A stretch of 41,644 nucleotides of DNA from Stenotrophomonas sp. PS02289 (GTDB lineage: Bacteria; Pseudomonadota; Gammaproteobacteria; Xanthomonadales; Xanthomonadaceae), in contig NZ_JASCOZ010000023.1 in assembly GCF_029960115.1 (NCBI RefSeq), forward strand, positions 1-41,644, read 5' to 3'. Position numbers and translations under genes: made by a program. Positions 15,668-23,439 of this stretch are shown here, in pieces. The number at the start of each line of letters is the position of its first letter. Within the stretch, counting starts at the first letter, position 1. The notes below the pieces were generated by a model. It saw only the letters and a program-made list of their open reading frames with translations. It was not told the DNA's origin and searched no databases.

Positions 15668-15865
15668 ATGGCCACCGATCATCTGTCGAAGGTGGGTCGG
15701 GGTGGGTTTGCGGGACCGTCAAAAACATGGATGTTTTTGACGAGCCCCCATGGACGGGTTTACGGCGTGTCCCGCAAACCCATCCCGACCCGCCAAACCA
15801 GTGATCCGGTGAACCGAGGGCTGTTCGCACGAATCCAACAGCAGCCGGGCAGAGCCCGGCTCTAC
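15668..15865 (+). repeat. Hybrid long inverted-repeat element, copy B2
   Basis: Its flanks match type A (GATGGCCACCGA-like left part; right part ending in the REP GCCGGGCAGAGCCCGGC with TCTAC) but its core is type B in inverse orientation. The arms at 15691-15716 and 15769-15794 pair at 24 of 26 positions with the other two as G-T. Inside is a perfect 12-bp hairpin CGTCAAAAACAT-GG-ATGTTTTTGACG (15717-15742). It ends 33 bp before the pip stop codon. Confidence 0.9.
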
Positions 15866-15897
15866 GGAGATCGTGCAATCACATGCAGGAAGTGCAA

Positions 15898-16842
15898 TCA
15901 GCCTGCGAATCGATCGGTGGCGCGTACCAGGGCATCGATGTTCTCTGCCTCGAACGCCGAGTGACCCGACGCCGGTGAGATCTCCAGCGTGGATTTCGGC
16001 CAGGCCTTGTGCAGTTCCCAGGCGTTCTGCAGCGGGCACACCACGTCGTAGCGGCCGTGCACGATCACGCCCGGGATGTCGGCGATACGGTGCGCGTCGC
16101 GCAGCAGCTGGTCTTCGACCTCGAAGAAGCCGCCGTTGACGAAGTAGTGGTTCTCGATGCGCGCGAACGCCAGGGCGAAATGCGGGTCTTCATGGCTGTT
16201 CACGAAGTCGGCGTCCACATGCAGGAAGCTGGTCGCGCCTTCCCACACGCTCCACGCCTTGGCCGCTGCCAGACGGGTCGCTTCATCTTCGCTGGTCAGG
16301 CGGCGATGGAACGCCGAAATCAGATCGTGGCGCTCGACCGCCGGAATCGGAGCCAGGTAGTGCTCCCATGCGTCCGGGAACAGACGGTTCGCGCCTTCCT
16401 GGTAGAACCATTCCAGTTCCCAGCGTCGCAGCATGAAGATGCCCCGCAGCACCAGCTCGGTCACCCGCTGCGGGTGGGTCTGTGCGTAGGCCAGCGCCAG
16501 GGTCGAACCCCAGCTGCCACCGAACACCTGCCAGCGGTCCACCTTGAGGTGCTCGCGCAGCTTTTCGATGTCCGCCACCAGATCCCAGGTGGTGTTGTCC
16601 ACCAGGTCCGCATGCGGGGTCGAACGGCCTGCGCCGCGCTGGTCGAACAGAATGATCCGGTACTTGGCCGGGTCGTGGAACTGGCGCATCTTCTCGCTGC
16701 AGCCGCCACCCGGCCCCCCGTGCAGCATCACCACCGGCTTGCCGTTCGGGTTGCCGCACTGCTCAAAGTACAGCGTGTGGCGGTCGTCGACCTTCAGGCT
16801 GCCAACGTCATAGGGGGTGATCGCGGGGTACAGCGTGCGCAT
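15898..16842 (-). CDS. pip: Proline iminopeptidase
   Basis: A 314-residue alpha/beta-hydrolase of peptidase family S33 that removes N-terminal proline from peptides. Oxyanion motif HGGPGGG (41-47), nucleophile Ser110 in GGSWGS, Asp266 in GRYDVVCP and His294 in SGHS form the triad. The cap-domain segment has the typical RRWELEWFYQEGA. Length and motifs match the cytosolic enzymes known from Serratia and Xanthomonas. TGGAGC upstream of the ATG serves as Shine-Dalgarno, and TAGAAT (minus, 16879-16884) is a plausible -10. prmC lies upstream on the same strand, 56 bp away. Confidence 0.96.
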   Translation of the reverse strand: MRTLYPAITPYDVGSLKVDDRHTLYFEQCGNPNGKPVVMLHGGPGGGCSEKMRQFHDPAKYRIILFDQRGAGRSTPHADLVDNTTWDLVADIEKLREHLKVDRWQVFGGSWGSTLALAYAQTHPQRVTELVLRGIFMLRRWELEWFYQEGANRLFPDAWEHYLAPIPAVERHDLISAFHRRLTSEDEATRLAAAKAWSVWEGATSFLHVDADFVNSHEDPHFALAFARIENHYFVNGGFFEVEDQLLRDAHRIADIPGVIVHGRYDVVCPLQNAWELHKAWPKSTLEISPASGHSAFEAENIDALVRATDRFAG

Positions 16843-16898
16843 GGGCGATAGCTCCAGAAGAGTGAAACACTGGCCGCCATTCTAGCCCCGTGTCCCGA

Positions 16899-17747
16899 CT
16901 ACGGCCGGCGCCCCAGACTCACCCGGTCCCGGTGTTCCAGATCCGTCGCCGTGCTCACGTTCACGAAGCCCGCCTGCTCCAGCAGCGCGCGGATTGCCGG
17001 GCCCTGGTCCCAGCCATGTTCGATCAGCAGCCAGCCGCCCTCGACCAGGTGCGCGCCAGCACCGGCCACGATCACCCGGATGTCGTCCAGGCCGTCCGCG
17101 CCGGACGCCAGCGCCGTGGCCGGTTCGAAGCGCAGGTCGCCCTGTAGCAGGTGCGGATCATCGGCCGCGATGTACGGCGGATTGGTTGCGATCAGGTTGA
17201 AACGCTCACCCGCCAGCGGTGCGTACCAAGGCCCCTGGGCGAACCGCACATTGTCCAGCGCGCATCGCGCGGCGTTCGACGCCGCAACCTGCAGCGCGTC
17301 CTCGCTCATGTCCGTGGCCAGCACCTGCGCCTGCGGCCGCTCGCTGGCCAAGGCCAGCGCGATCGCGCCGCTGCCGGTGCCCAGGTCGGCCACACGCAGG
17401 GCCCGGTCCGGCGGCAGGCGCTCCAGTGCCAGCTCGACCAGCAGTTCGGTTTCCGGGCGCGGTATCAGGGTGGCCGGGGTGACCGCCAGGTCCAGGGTCC
17501 AGAAGCCGCGCCGGCCCAGCAGGTAGGCCACCGGCTCGCCGTCGATCCGGCGCTGCAGCAGCTGCCGGAACGCGGCCTCGGCCGGTGCATCCACGGGGTC
17601 GGTGGCGTGTGCGAACAGCCAGCTGCGTTCCTGCCCGAGCACGTGCAACAGCAGCAGCTCAGCCTCGTGCCGGCCCTCCACGCCGGGCAGCCGTGCAGCC
17701 GCTTCGGCCAGCAGCTGGCGAATCTCAAGAGGGTGCGCGACGGTCAT
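16899..17747 (-). CDS. prmC: Peptide chain release factor N(5)-glutamine methyltransferase
   Basis: A 282-residue methyltransferase that methylates the glutamine of the GGQ motif in RF1 and RF2 using SAM. The N-terminal helical domain (1-85) is followed by [12 protein letters not shown], the SAM-binding motif [16 protein letters not shown] (119-134), and the catalytic NPPYI (189-193), which holds the glutamine side chain. Length is standard. TACACT (minus, 17774-17779) is a possible -10. prfA, often its neighbour in other bacteria, is not in this window; pip follows downstream. Confidence 0.95.
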   Translation of the reverse strand: MTVAHPLEIRQLLAEAAARLPGVEGRHEAELLLLHVLGQERSWLFAHATDPVDAPAEAAFRQLLQRRIDGEPVAYLLGRRGFWTLDLAVTPATLIPRPETELLVELALERLPPDRALRVADLGTGSGAIALALASERPQAQVLATDMSEDALQVAASNAARCALDNVRFAQGPWYAPLAGERFNLIATNPPYIAADDPHLLQGDLRFEPATALASGADGLDDIRVIVAGAGAHLVEGGWLLIEHGWDQGPAIRALLEQAGFVNVSTATDLEHRDRVSLGRRP

Positions 17748-17925
17748 GGCGGGCCCGGAACAGAAGGTTGCGCAGTGTAGGTCAGGTTGCGGTCGGGTTC
17801 AGCCGCGTCGCCCCGACCATTTACGCCATCTATCAACGCGATACACCCCGTTGATGCTCAAGTCATTGAATTGAAAGATATCCAACCCCATCTTGATCAA
17901 CCAGCGCGGAACGCTCTGACGCCGC

Positions 17926-17944
17926 ATAGATAGACGCTATCTAT
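17926..17944. promoter_or_regulatory. Candidate OxyR binding palindrome upstream of ahpC
   Basis: ATAGATAG-ACG-CTATCTAT is a perfect 8-bp inverted repeat and contains two overlapping ATAG-N7-CTAT units, the half of the OxyR consensus. It lies about 68 bp upstream of the predicted ahpC transcription start. OxyR is encoded by the third gene of the cluster. Confidence 0.7.
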
Positions 17945-17955
17945 CGAAAACCAAC

Positions 17956-17969
17956 AAATCAATTGATTT
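17956..17969. promoter_or_regulatory. Perfect palindrome overlapping the ahpC -35 region
   Basis: AAATCAATTGATTT is a perfect 14-bp palindrome ending on the first bases of the -35 hexamer (17968-17973). It may be the downstream half of the OxyR footprint or a separate operator. Confidence 0.5.
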
Positions 17970-17996
17970 CACTAATCGACCCGAGACCGGTAGTCT
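17968..17996 (+). promoter_or_regulatory. Predicted ahpC promoter
   Basis: TTCACT (17968-17973), a 17-bp spacer and TAGTCT (17991-17996), each matching 4 of 6 consensus bases, about 45 bp upstream of the ahpC ATG. The weak match suits activator-dependent transcription by OxyR. Confidence 0.5.
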
Positions 17997-18040
17997 TTAC
18001 CCATCGCTTTCACCCCGCCCTTCATCCAAGAGGAACATCG

Positions 18041-18604
18041 ATGTCGCTCATCAACACCCAGATCCAGTCGTTCGAAGCCAATGCCTACCAGAACGGCGAA
18101 TTCATCAAGGTTTCCGACGCCAGCCTGAAGGGCCAGTGGTCCGTCCTGATCTTCATGCCGGCCGCCTTCACCTTCAACTGCCCGACCGAAATCGAAGACG
18201 CCGCTGACCACTACGCCGAGTTCAAGAAGGCCGGTGCCGAGGTCTACATCGTCACCACCGACACCCACTTCTCGCACAAGGTGTGGCACGAAACCTCGCC
18301 GGCCGTCGGCAAGGCCCAGTTCCCGCTGGTCGGCGACCCGACCCACAAGCTGACCCGTGCGTTCGGCGTCCACATTGAAGAAGAAGGCCTGGCCCTGCGC
18401 GGCACCTTCATCATCAACCCGGAAGGCGTGATCAAGACCCTGGAAATCCATTCCAACGAGATCGCCCGTGACGTCTCCGAGACCCTGCGCAAGCTGAAGG
18501 CTGCCCAGTTCACCGCCGCCAACCCGAACCAGGTCTGCCCGGCCAAGTGGAAGGAAGGCGAAAAGACCCTGACCCCGTCGCTGGACCTGGTCGGCAAGAT
18601 CTAA
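18041..18604 (+). CDS. ahpC: Alkyl hydroperoxide reductase, peroxiredoxin subunit
   Basis: A 187-residue typical 2-Cys peroxiredoxin that reduces hydrogen peroxide, organic hydroperoxides and peroxynitrite. Peroxidatic Cys47 lies in AAFTFNCPTEIED and resolving Cys166 in NQVCPAKW. The C-terminal TLTPSLDLVGKI matches enterobacterial AhpC. The peroxidatic loop reads FMPAAFTFNCP rather than the usual FYPADFTFVCP, keeping the Thr and Pro needed for catalysis. A strong AGAGGAA site lies 6 nt upstream of ATG. It is the first gene of ahpC-ahpF-oxyR; a large hairpin separates it from ahpF. Confidence 0.97.
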   Translation: MSLINTQIQSFEANAYQNGEFIKVSDASLKGQWSVLIFMPAAFTFNCPTEIEDAADHYAEFKKAGAEVYIVTTDTHFSHKVWHETSPAVGKAQFPLVGDPTHKLTRAFGVHIEEEGLALRGTFIINPEGVIKTLEIHSNEIARDVSETLRKLKAAQFTAANPNQVCPAKWKEGEKTLTPSLDLVGKI

Positions 18605-18654
18605 GCCGGCAGCTTCCAGGCCGTTTTCATCCCCATTCCCGTTTCGACGGGAGT

Positions 18655-18702
18655 GGGGGTGAACCCAAGCGGGTGCCAACGCGCCCGCTTCGGTTCACCC
18701 CC
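18655..18702 (+). other. Intercistronic hairpin between ahpC and ahpF
   Basis: Arms GGGGGTGAACC (18655-18665) and GGTTCACCCCC (18692-18702) pair perfectly, extended inward by AAGCGGG (18667-18673) and CCCGCTT (18684-18690). No U-tract follows, so it is more likely an mRNA stabiliser, processing site or partial terminator that lets ahpC outnumber ahpF. Confidence 0.75.
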
Positions 18703-18769
18703 ATGTCGCGCTGATGCACCCGTGGGGCGCGTCGACGCTGTCTGCTTGCCTGAATCAAGGAGTATTTCG

Positions 18770-20362
18770 ATGTTGGATGCCAACCTCCAGTCCCAGCTGA
18801 AGACCTACCTGGAACGCGTCACCCGCCCGATCCAGATCACGGCGCACGCGGATGACAGTGCCAAGTCGCAGGAAATGCTCGAGCTGCTCGAGACGCTGAC
18901 CACGCTCTCCTCGCAGATCAGCCTGGAGGTGCGTCGCGACAGCGCCGAGCGCACCCCGTCGTTCGCTCTGGGCACGCCGGGCCAGGACATCCACCTGGCC
19001 TTCGCCGGCCTGCCGATGGGCCACGAGTTCACCTCGCTGGTGCTGGCCCTGCTGCAGGTCGGCGGTCACCCGTCCAAGGCCACGGCCGAGCTGATCGAAC
19101 AGGTCCGCAACCTGGACGGCGACTACCGCTTTGAAACCTATTTCTCGCTGTCCTGCCAGAACTGTCCGGACGTGGTCCAGGCGTTGAACCTGGCCGCAGT
19201 GCTCAATCCGCGCATCCAGCACGTGGCGATCGACGGTGGCCTGTTCCCGGCCGAGGTGGAAGCGCGCCAGATCATGTCGGTGCCCACGATCTACCTCAAC
19301 GGTGAAGTGTTCGACCAGGGCCGCATGACCCTGGAGCAGATCGTCGCCAAGCTCGACACCGGTGCGTCCAAGCGCGATGCCGAGAAGATCGCGACCAAGG
19401 CCCCGTTCGACGTGCTGGTGGTGGGCGGCGGCCCGGCCGGTGCCGCAGCGGCGATCTATGCCGCACGCAAGGGCATCCGTACCGGCGTGGCGGCCGAGCG
19501 CTTCGGCGGCCAGGTGCTCGACACCATGGCGATCGAGAACTTCATCTCGGTCAAGGAAACCGAAGGTCCGAAGCTGGCCACCGCGCTGGAACAGCACGTG
19601 CGCGAGTACGAGGTGGACATCATGAACCTGCAGCGCGCCACCGCGCTGGTGCCGGCCGGCGACGATGGACTGGTCGAAATCAAGCTGGAAAACGGTGCGT
19701 CGCTGAAGTCGCGCTCGGTGATCCTGTCCACCGGCGCACGCTGGCGGCAGATGAACGTGCCCGGCGAAGACCAGTATCGCAACAAGGGCGTGGCTTACTG
19801 CCCGCACTGCGATGGTCCGCTGTTCAAGGGCAAGCGCGTGGCGGTGATCGGCGGTGGCAACTCCGGCGTCGAGGCCGCGATCGACCTGGCCGGCATTGTC
19901 GCGCACGTGACCCTGCTGGAATTCGACGACAAGCTGCGCGCCGATGAAGTGCTGCAGAAGAAGCTGCGCAGCCTCGGCAACGTCACCATCATCACCAGCG
20001 CGCTGACCCAGGAAGTGCTGGGCGACGGGCAGAAGGTGAGCGGACTGGTCTACCAGGACCGCGTCGGCGGCGACGCACACCGGGTCGAACTGGAAGGCAT
20101 CTTCGTGCAGATCGGCCTGCTGCCCAACACCGAGTGGTTGAAGGACAGCGTGGCGCTGTCGCCGCGCGGCGAGATCCTGATCGATGACCGTGGCCAGACC
20201 AACCTGCCCGGCGTGTTCGCCGCAGGCGATTGCACTACCGTACCCTATAAGCAGATCATCATCGCGATGGGGGCCGGTTCAACGGCTGCACTGAGCGCGT
20301 TTGATCACCTCATCCGCACGTCGGTTCCCAAGAGCAGCGGCGCGGTCGCCGAAGCGGCCTGA
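18770..20362 (+). CDS. ahpF: Alkyl hydroperoxide reductase subunit F
   Basis: A 530-residue flavoprotein disulfide reductase that passes electrons from NADH through FAD and two CxxC centres to AhpC. The N-terminal tandem thioredoxin-like domain (1-200) contains Cys129-Cys132 (SCQNCPDV). The FAD-binding [17 protein letters not shown] starts near 219, Cys344-Cys347 lie in AYCPHCDGP, the NADH-binding [15 protein letters not shown] follows, and the FAD-contacting [14 protein letters not shown] is near the end. All redox residues are intact. AAGGAG upstream of the ATG supports this start. It lies 165 bp after ahpC and 50 bp before oxyR. Confidence 0.97.
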   Translation: MLDANLQSQLKTYLERVTRPIQITAHADDSAKSQEMLELLETLTTLSSQISLEVRRDSAERTPSFALGTPGQDIHLAFAGLPMGHEFTSLVLALLQVGGHPSKATAELIEQVRNLDGDYRFETYFSLSCQNCPDVVQALNLAAVLNPRIQHVAIDGGLFPAEVEARQIMSVPTIYLNGEVFDQGRMTLEQIVAKLDTGASKRDAEKIATKAPFDVLVVGGGPAGAAAAIYAARKGIRTGVAAERFGGQVLDTMAIENFISVKETEGPKLATALEQHVREYEVDIMNLQRATALVPAGDDGLVEIKLENGASLKSRSVILSTGARWRQMNVPGEDQYRNKGVAYCPHCDGPLFKGKRVAVIGGGNSGVEAAIDLAGIVAHVTLLEFDDKLRADEVLQKKLRSLGNVTIITSALTQEVLGDGQKVSGLVYQDRVGGDAHRVELEGIFVQIGLLPNTEWLKDSVALSPRGEILIDDRGQTNLPGVFAAGDCTTVPYKQIIIAMGAGSTAALSAFDHLIRTSVPKSSGAVAEAA

Positions 20363-20412
20363 AACGGCAGGTTCCCGGTTCGCCGGGAACCTGTTCCTGG
20401 AGGTGCAAGGAA

Positions 20413-21378
20413 ATGAACCTGCGTGACCTGAAGTACCTGGTGGCGCTCGCCGAGCACAAGCATTACGGCAAGGCGGCCGCGGTCTGCCATGTCAGCCAGC
20501 CGACCCTCTCCACCCAGTTGCGCAAGCTCGAAGACGAACTGGGCGTGCCGCTGGTCGAACGCGGTTCGCGCAAGGTGATGCTGACCCACGCCGGCCTGGA
20601 AGCGGCGACGCGCGCGCGGGTAATCGTGGCCGAGATCGACGAATTGAAAGAAGCCGCGCGGCGCGCGCGCGATCCGGAGGCCGGCACCGTGCGCCTGGGC
20701 ATCTTCCCGACCCTCGGCCCCTACCTGCTGCCTCACGTCATTCCCGGCATCCGCAAGCGCTATCCGCACCTGGAACTGCTGCTGGTCGAGGAAAAGAGCG
20801 ACGAACTGCTGAACCGGCTGCGCGATGGCCGGCTGGATGCCGCGCTGCTCGCATTGCCGGTCGACGACGACAGTCTGCATGCGGAATTCCTGTTCGAGGA
20901 ACCCTTCCTGCTGGCGGTATCGAGCAAGCATCCGCTCGCCGGTCGCGACCATCTGGACGCGGAGGAGCTGTCCACCCAGCGCCTGCTGCTGCTGGAAGAC
21001 GGCCACTGCCTGCGCGACCAGGCGCTGGCGGTATGCCGCATGTTCGGGGCCAACGAGAAATCCGAATTCCGCGCCACCAGCCTGGAGACGCTGCGCCAGA
21101 TGGTGGCCGCTGATGTCGGCATCACCCTGCTGCCGACGCTGGCGGTCAAACCGCCGGTCCCGCGTTCAGACAGCATCCACCTGCTCGACTTCAAGGGCCC
21201 GGGCCGCCCCAGCCGGCGCGTGGGCATGGTCTGGCGACGCAGTTCGGCGATGAACGACTTCCTGGACCAGCTGGCCCGGCAGTTCAAGCAGCTGCCGGAC
21301 GAACTGCTCACGCTGGCCAGCGAAGACCGCCTGCCCCCTGCCGCTGTGGTTGCGGCACCGGCCGTCGCAGCGAACTGA
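20413..21378 (+). CDS. oxyR: Peroxide-sensing transcriptional regulator OxyR
   Basis: A 321-residue LysR-type regulator. The N-terminal winged HTH (1-60) reads AEHKHYGKAAAVCHVSQPTLSTQLRKLE. The sensing domain holds Cys199 and Cys208 in EDGHCLRDQALAVC, at exactly the numbering of E. coli OxyR, so a peroxide-driven disulfide switch is expected. SLETLRQMVAADVGITLLP is also conserved. The gene is third in the ahpC-ahpF-oxyR arrangement known from Xanthomonas, an organisation in which OxyR activates its own operon. AAGG precedes the ATG. Two hairpin terminators follow. Confidence 0.97.
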   Translation: MNLRDLKYLVALAEHKHYGKAAAVCHVSQPTLSTQLRKLEDELGVPLVERGSRKVMLTHAGLEAATRARVIVAEIDELKEAARRARDPEAGTVRLGIFPTLGPYLLPHVIPGIRKRYPHLELLLVEEKSDELLNRLRDGRLDAALLALPVDDDSLHAEFLFEEPFLLAVSSKHPLAGRDHLDAEELSTQRLLLLEDGHCLRDQALAVCRMFGANEKSEFRATSLETLRQMVAADVGITLLPTLAVKPPVPRSDSIHLLDFKGPGRPSRRVGMVWRRSSAMNDFLDQLARQFKQLPDELLTLASEDRLPPAAVVAAPAVAAN

Positions 21379-21387
21379 ACCCGACGT

Positions 21388-21422
21388 ATCGACCGGGGCT
21401 GGCCCCCGGTCGATTCCTTCTC
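21388..21422 (+). terminator. Terminator after oxyR
   Basis: An 11-bp perfect stem, ATCGACCGGGG (21388-21398) with CCCCGGTCGAT (21404-21414), has a 5-nt loop and is followed by TCCTTCTC. The U-tract is weak but the stem is strong. It begins 9 bp past the oxyR stop. Confidence 0.7.
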
Positions 21423-21446
21423 CGTTACATCGCACAATAGAACCCG

Positions 21447-21472
21447 GGCGGTGCCAGCAGGCACCGCCTTTT
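21447..21472 (+). terminator. Second hairpin terminator or attenuator before rnk
   Basis: GGCGGTGCC (21447-21455), loop AGCA, GGCACCGCC (21460-21468), then TTTT: a classic intrinsic terminator. It lies 33 bp before the rnk start, so it may be a tandem oxyR terminator or an attenuator in an rnk leader. Confidence 0.78.
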
Positions 21473-21505
21473 GCTTGTGCCTTTTCCATTAACAAGGAGT
21501 GTCAT

Positions 21506-21913
21506 ATGTCTTCCTCCAGCGGCCTGCCGCCCTCGATCACCGTCTCCAGCCACGACATGGACCGCCTGGACGCCATGCTCGAAGCACCCGCCATTGCCCA
21601 GTCCCCCGCCGGCCAGGCCCTGGCCCAGGAACTCAACCGTGCGACCGTGGTGGCGCCGGAACAGATGCCGCAGGGCATCGTCATGATGCATTCGCGCGTG
21701 GAATGCGAAGATGAGCTGCACGGCGACAAGCACGTGCTGACGCTGGTCTATCCGCGCGAAGCCAACGTCGACGAAGGCAAGGTGTCGATCCTTGCGCCGG
21801 TCGGCACCGCTTTGCTGGGCCTGGCCGTGGGCCAGTCCATGGACTGGGACGCACCGGGTGGGCGCAAGCTGCGCCTGCGGGTGACCGCAGTCCACAATGA
21901 AACCCCGAACTGA
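21506..21913 (+). CDS. rnk: Regulator of nucleoside diphosphate kinase (Rnk)
   Basis: A 135-residue GreA/GreB C-terminal-domain protein. The N-terminus ([18 protein letters not shown]) forms a short helical region, and the rest shows the FKBP-like fold motifs [40 protein letters not shown] and [14 protein letters not shown]. Rnk proteins bind RNA polymerase in the secondary channel area but lack the Gre coiled-coil tip, and influence nucleoside diphosphate kinase levels. The length is typical. AAGGAG sits 7 nt before ATG. It follows two hairpins after oxyR, so its transcription is probably independent or attenuated. Confidence 0.93.
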   Translation: MSSSSGLPPSITVSSHDMDRLDAMLEAPAIAQSPAGQALAQELNRATVVAPEQMPQGIVMMHSRVECEDELHGDKHVLTLVYPREANVDEGKVSILAPVGTALLGLAVGQSMDWDAPGGRKLRLRVTAVHNETPN

Positions 21914-21990
21914 TCGCATGGCGGGGAGCGTCTGCCGCGCAACGCGCCGCCCCCACCGCACCCTTTGAAGCCCTTGAACCAGGAGTGACC

Positions 21991-22953
21991 ATGAGCACCG
22001 CAACGCCGTCCAAACTCACCCAGCTGCGCGACCTGTCCGTCGTGGTGGCCGACACTGGCGACTACGACGCGATCAAGCGCCTGAAGCCGGTCGACTGCAC
22101 CACCAATCCGACCCTGGTCAAAAAGGCGCTGGACCTGCCGGTGTATGCGGAGCTGATCGAGCGCGAACTGGCGTGGGGCCGTGAGCAGCAGGGCGAGCGC
22201 GAGACCATCGTGCACGCCGTGGCCGACCGGCTGACGGTGGGCGTGGGCACGCTGCTGAGCACGCTGGTACCGGGCCGCGTTTCCACCGAAGTGGATGCCG
22301 ACCAGGCCCACAATGTGGAGGCCACGGTGGCCAAGGCACGCCAGTTCATCGCCATGTACGAAGCGGCCGGCGTGCCGCGCAGCAAGGTGCTGATCAAGAT
22401 CGCCGCCACCTGGGAAGGCGTGGAAGCCGCGCGCCAGCTGCAGGCCGAGGGCATCGACTGCAACCTGACCCTGATCTTCAACCCGACCCAGGCCCTGGCC
22501 TGCAGTGAAGCCGGTGCCTTCCTGATCTCGCCGTTCGTCGGCCGTATCCTGGACTGGTACGTGGCCAATGGGCAGACCCCGGCCAACATCGACGAAGACC
22601 CGGGCGTGGTGTTCGTGCGCGGCGTGTACGCTGAATTCAAGCGCCGTGGTTCGGCCACGGTGGTGATGGGCGCTTCGTTCCGCTCCACCGCGCAGATCGA
22701 AGCGCTGGCCGGCTGCGACCGCCTGACCATTTCGCCGGACCTGCTGGAAAAGCTCGACGCCGACCACGGCGACCTGCCGCGCAAGCTGTCGCCGGGTGCG
22801 GCCGATGCCGCTGCCGTGACGCCGATTGACGCCGCGCGCTTTGCCGCCGATCTGGCCGCCGACCCGATGGCCACCGAGAAGCTGGCCACCGGTATTGAAG
22901 CGTTCGCGAAGGACCTGGAAGCGCTGCGCCAGACCATCCGCGAGCGGCTGTAA
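21991..22953 (+). CDS. tal: Transaldolase
   Basis: A 320-residue enzyme of the non-oxidative pentose phosphate pathway that transfers dihydroxyacetone from sedoheptulose 7-phosphate to glyceraldehyde 3-phosphate. The N-terminal signature [12 protein letters not shown] and the active-site [11 protein letters not shown] with Schiff-base Lys136 are clear, as is [14 protein letters not shown]. Size and sequence match the TalB-type subfamily. The ATG at 21991 follows AGGAGTGACC; an in-frame GTG 6 bp upstream is less likely. It lies 77 bp after rnk and is followed by a block of repeat elements. Confidence 0.96.
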   Translation: MSTATPSKLTQLRDLSVVVADTGDYDAIKRLKPVDCTTNPTLVKKALDLPVYAELIERELAWGREQQGERETIVHAVADRLTVGVGTLLSTLVPGRVSTEVDADQAHNVEATVAKARQFIAMYEAAGVPRSKVLIKIAATWEGVEAARQLQAEGIDCNLTLIFNPTQALACSEAGAFLISPFVGRILDWYVANGQTPANIDEDPGVVFVRGVYAEFKRRGSATVVMGASFRSTAQIEALAGCDRLTISPDLLEKLDADHGDLPRKLSPGAADAAAVTPIDAARFAADLAADPMATEKLATGIEAFAKDLEALRQTIRERL

Positions 22954-22989
22954 GTTCGCGCGAACAGCGGCGTTTCGAGTGTTCCGTGC

Positions 22990-23104
22990 GGGGAGGCCAA
23001 CGAGCAGCCCCGTTCCGCGACACGCCGTGAACCCATCCATGGGGGCTCGTCAAAAACATCCATGTTTTTGACGGTCGCTCCAGGGGCCACTCGCTGGCCT
23101 CCCC
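22990..23104. repeat. Long inverted-repeat element, type B, copy 3
   Basis: Outer arms at 22993-23011 and 23083-23101 pair at 16 of 19 positions, with three more G-C pairs outside. The inner hairpin at 23048-23073 is a perfect 12-bp stem (CGTCAAAAACAT and ATGTTTTTGACG) with a CC loop. Compared with copy 1 at 2248-2362 several paired positions differ on both sides so that pairing is kept. It begins 36 bp after the transaldolase stop. Confidence 0.88.
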
Positions 23105-23150
23105 CGATGGTTCAGCGCGATGCGGATCGCAACGGCCCATTTCGATGTGG

Positions 23151-23438
23151 GGTCATGCGTTACCGGGTGTTGGATGTTTCACGGCCGTCGTCTGTCGACC
23201 GACGCTACCGAGCCGCTTCCGCGCGTGCTTTTGATCTTCGATGGCCACCGACACACAGTCGATGGCGGGTCGGGGTGGGCTGGAGGGGGCGTGAGCCGCA
23301 TGGATGCGGCGATCGAGCTTACATGGACGTACTTGCAGCGTCCCCCGGAACGCCCATCCCGAGCCGCCAAACCAGGGATGCCGTGAATACCGGCTGTTCG
23401 CCAAAAACCAATAGCAGCCGGGCAGAGCCCGGCTCTAC
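23151..23438 (+). repeat. Long inverted-repeat element, type A, copy 4
   Basis: A 288-bp copy with the left GTAG-headed palindrome (CGACGCTAC near 23199), the GCCGCAT-GG-ATGCGGC hairpin near 23296 and the right REP ending GGCTCTAC. The last base is 1 bp from the msrA stop codon (minus strand, 23440). It follows type B copy 3 with the same linker seen at 2360-2420. Confidence 0.9.
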
Positions 23439-23439
23439 G

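Noticed and set aside
2251-23438. The repeated hairpins considered as a CRISPR array
   Set aside because: Copies are kilobases apart, differ in orientation and have no regular spacers or cas genes nearby.
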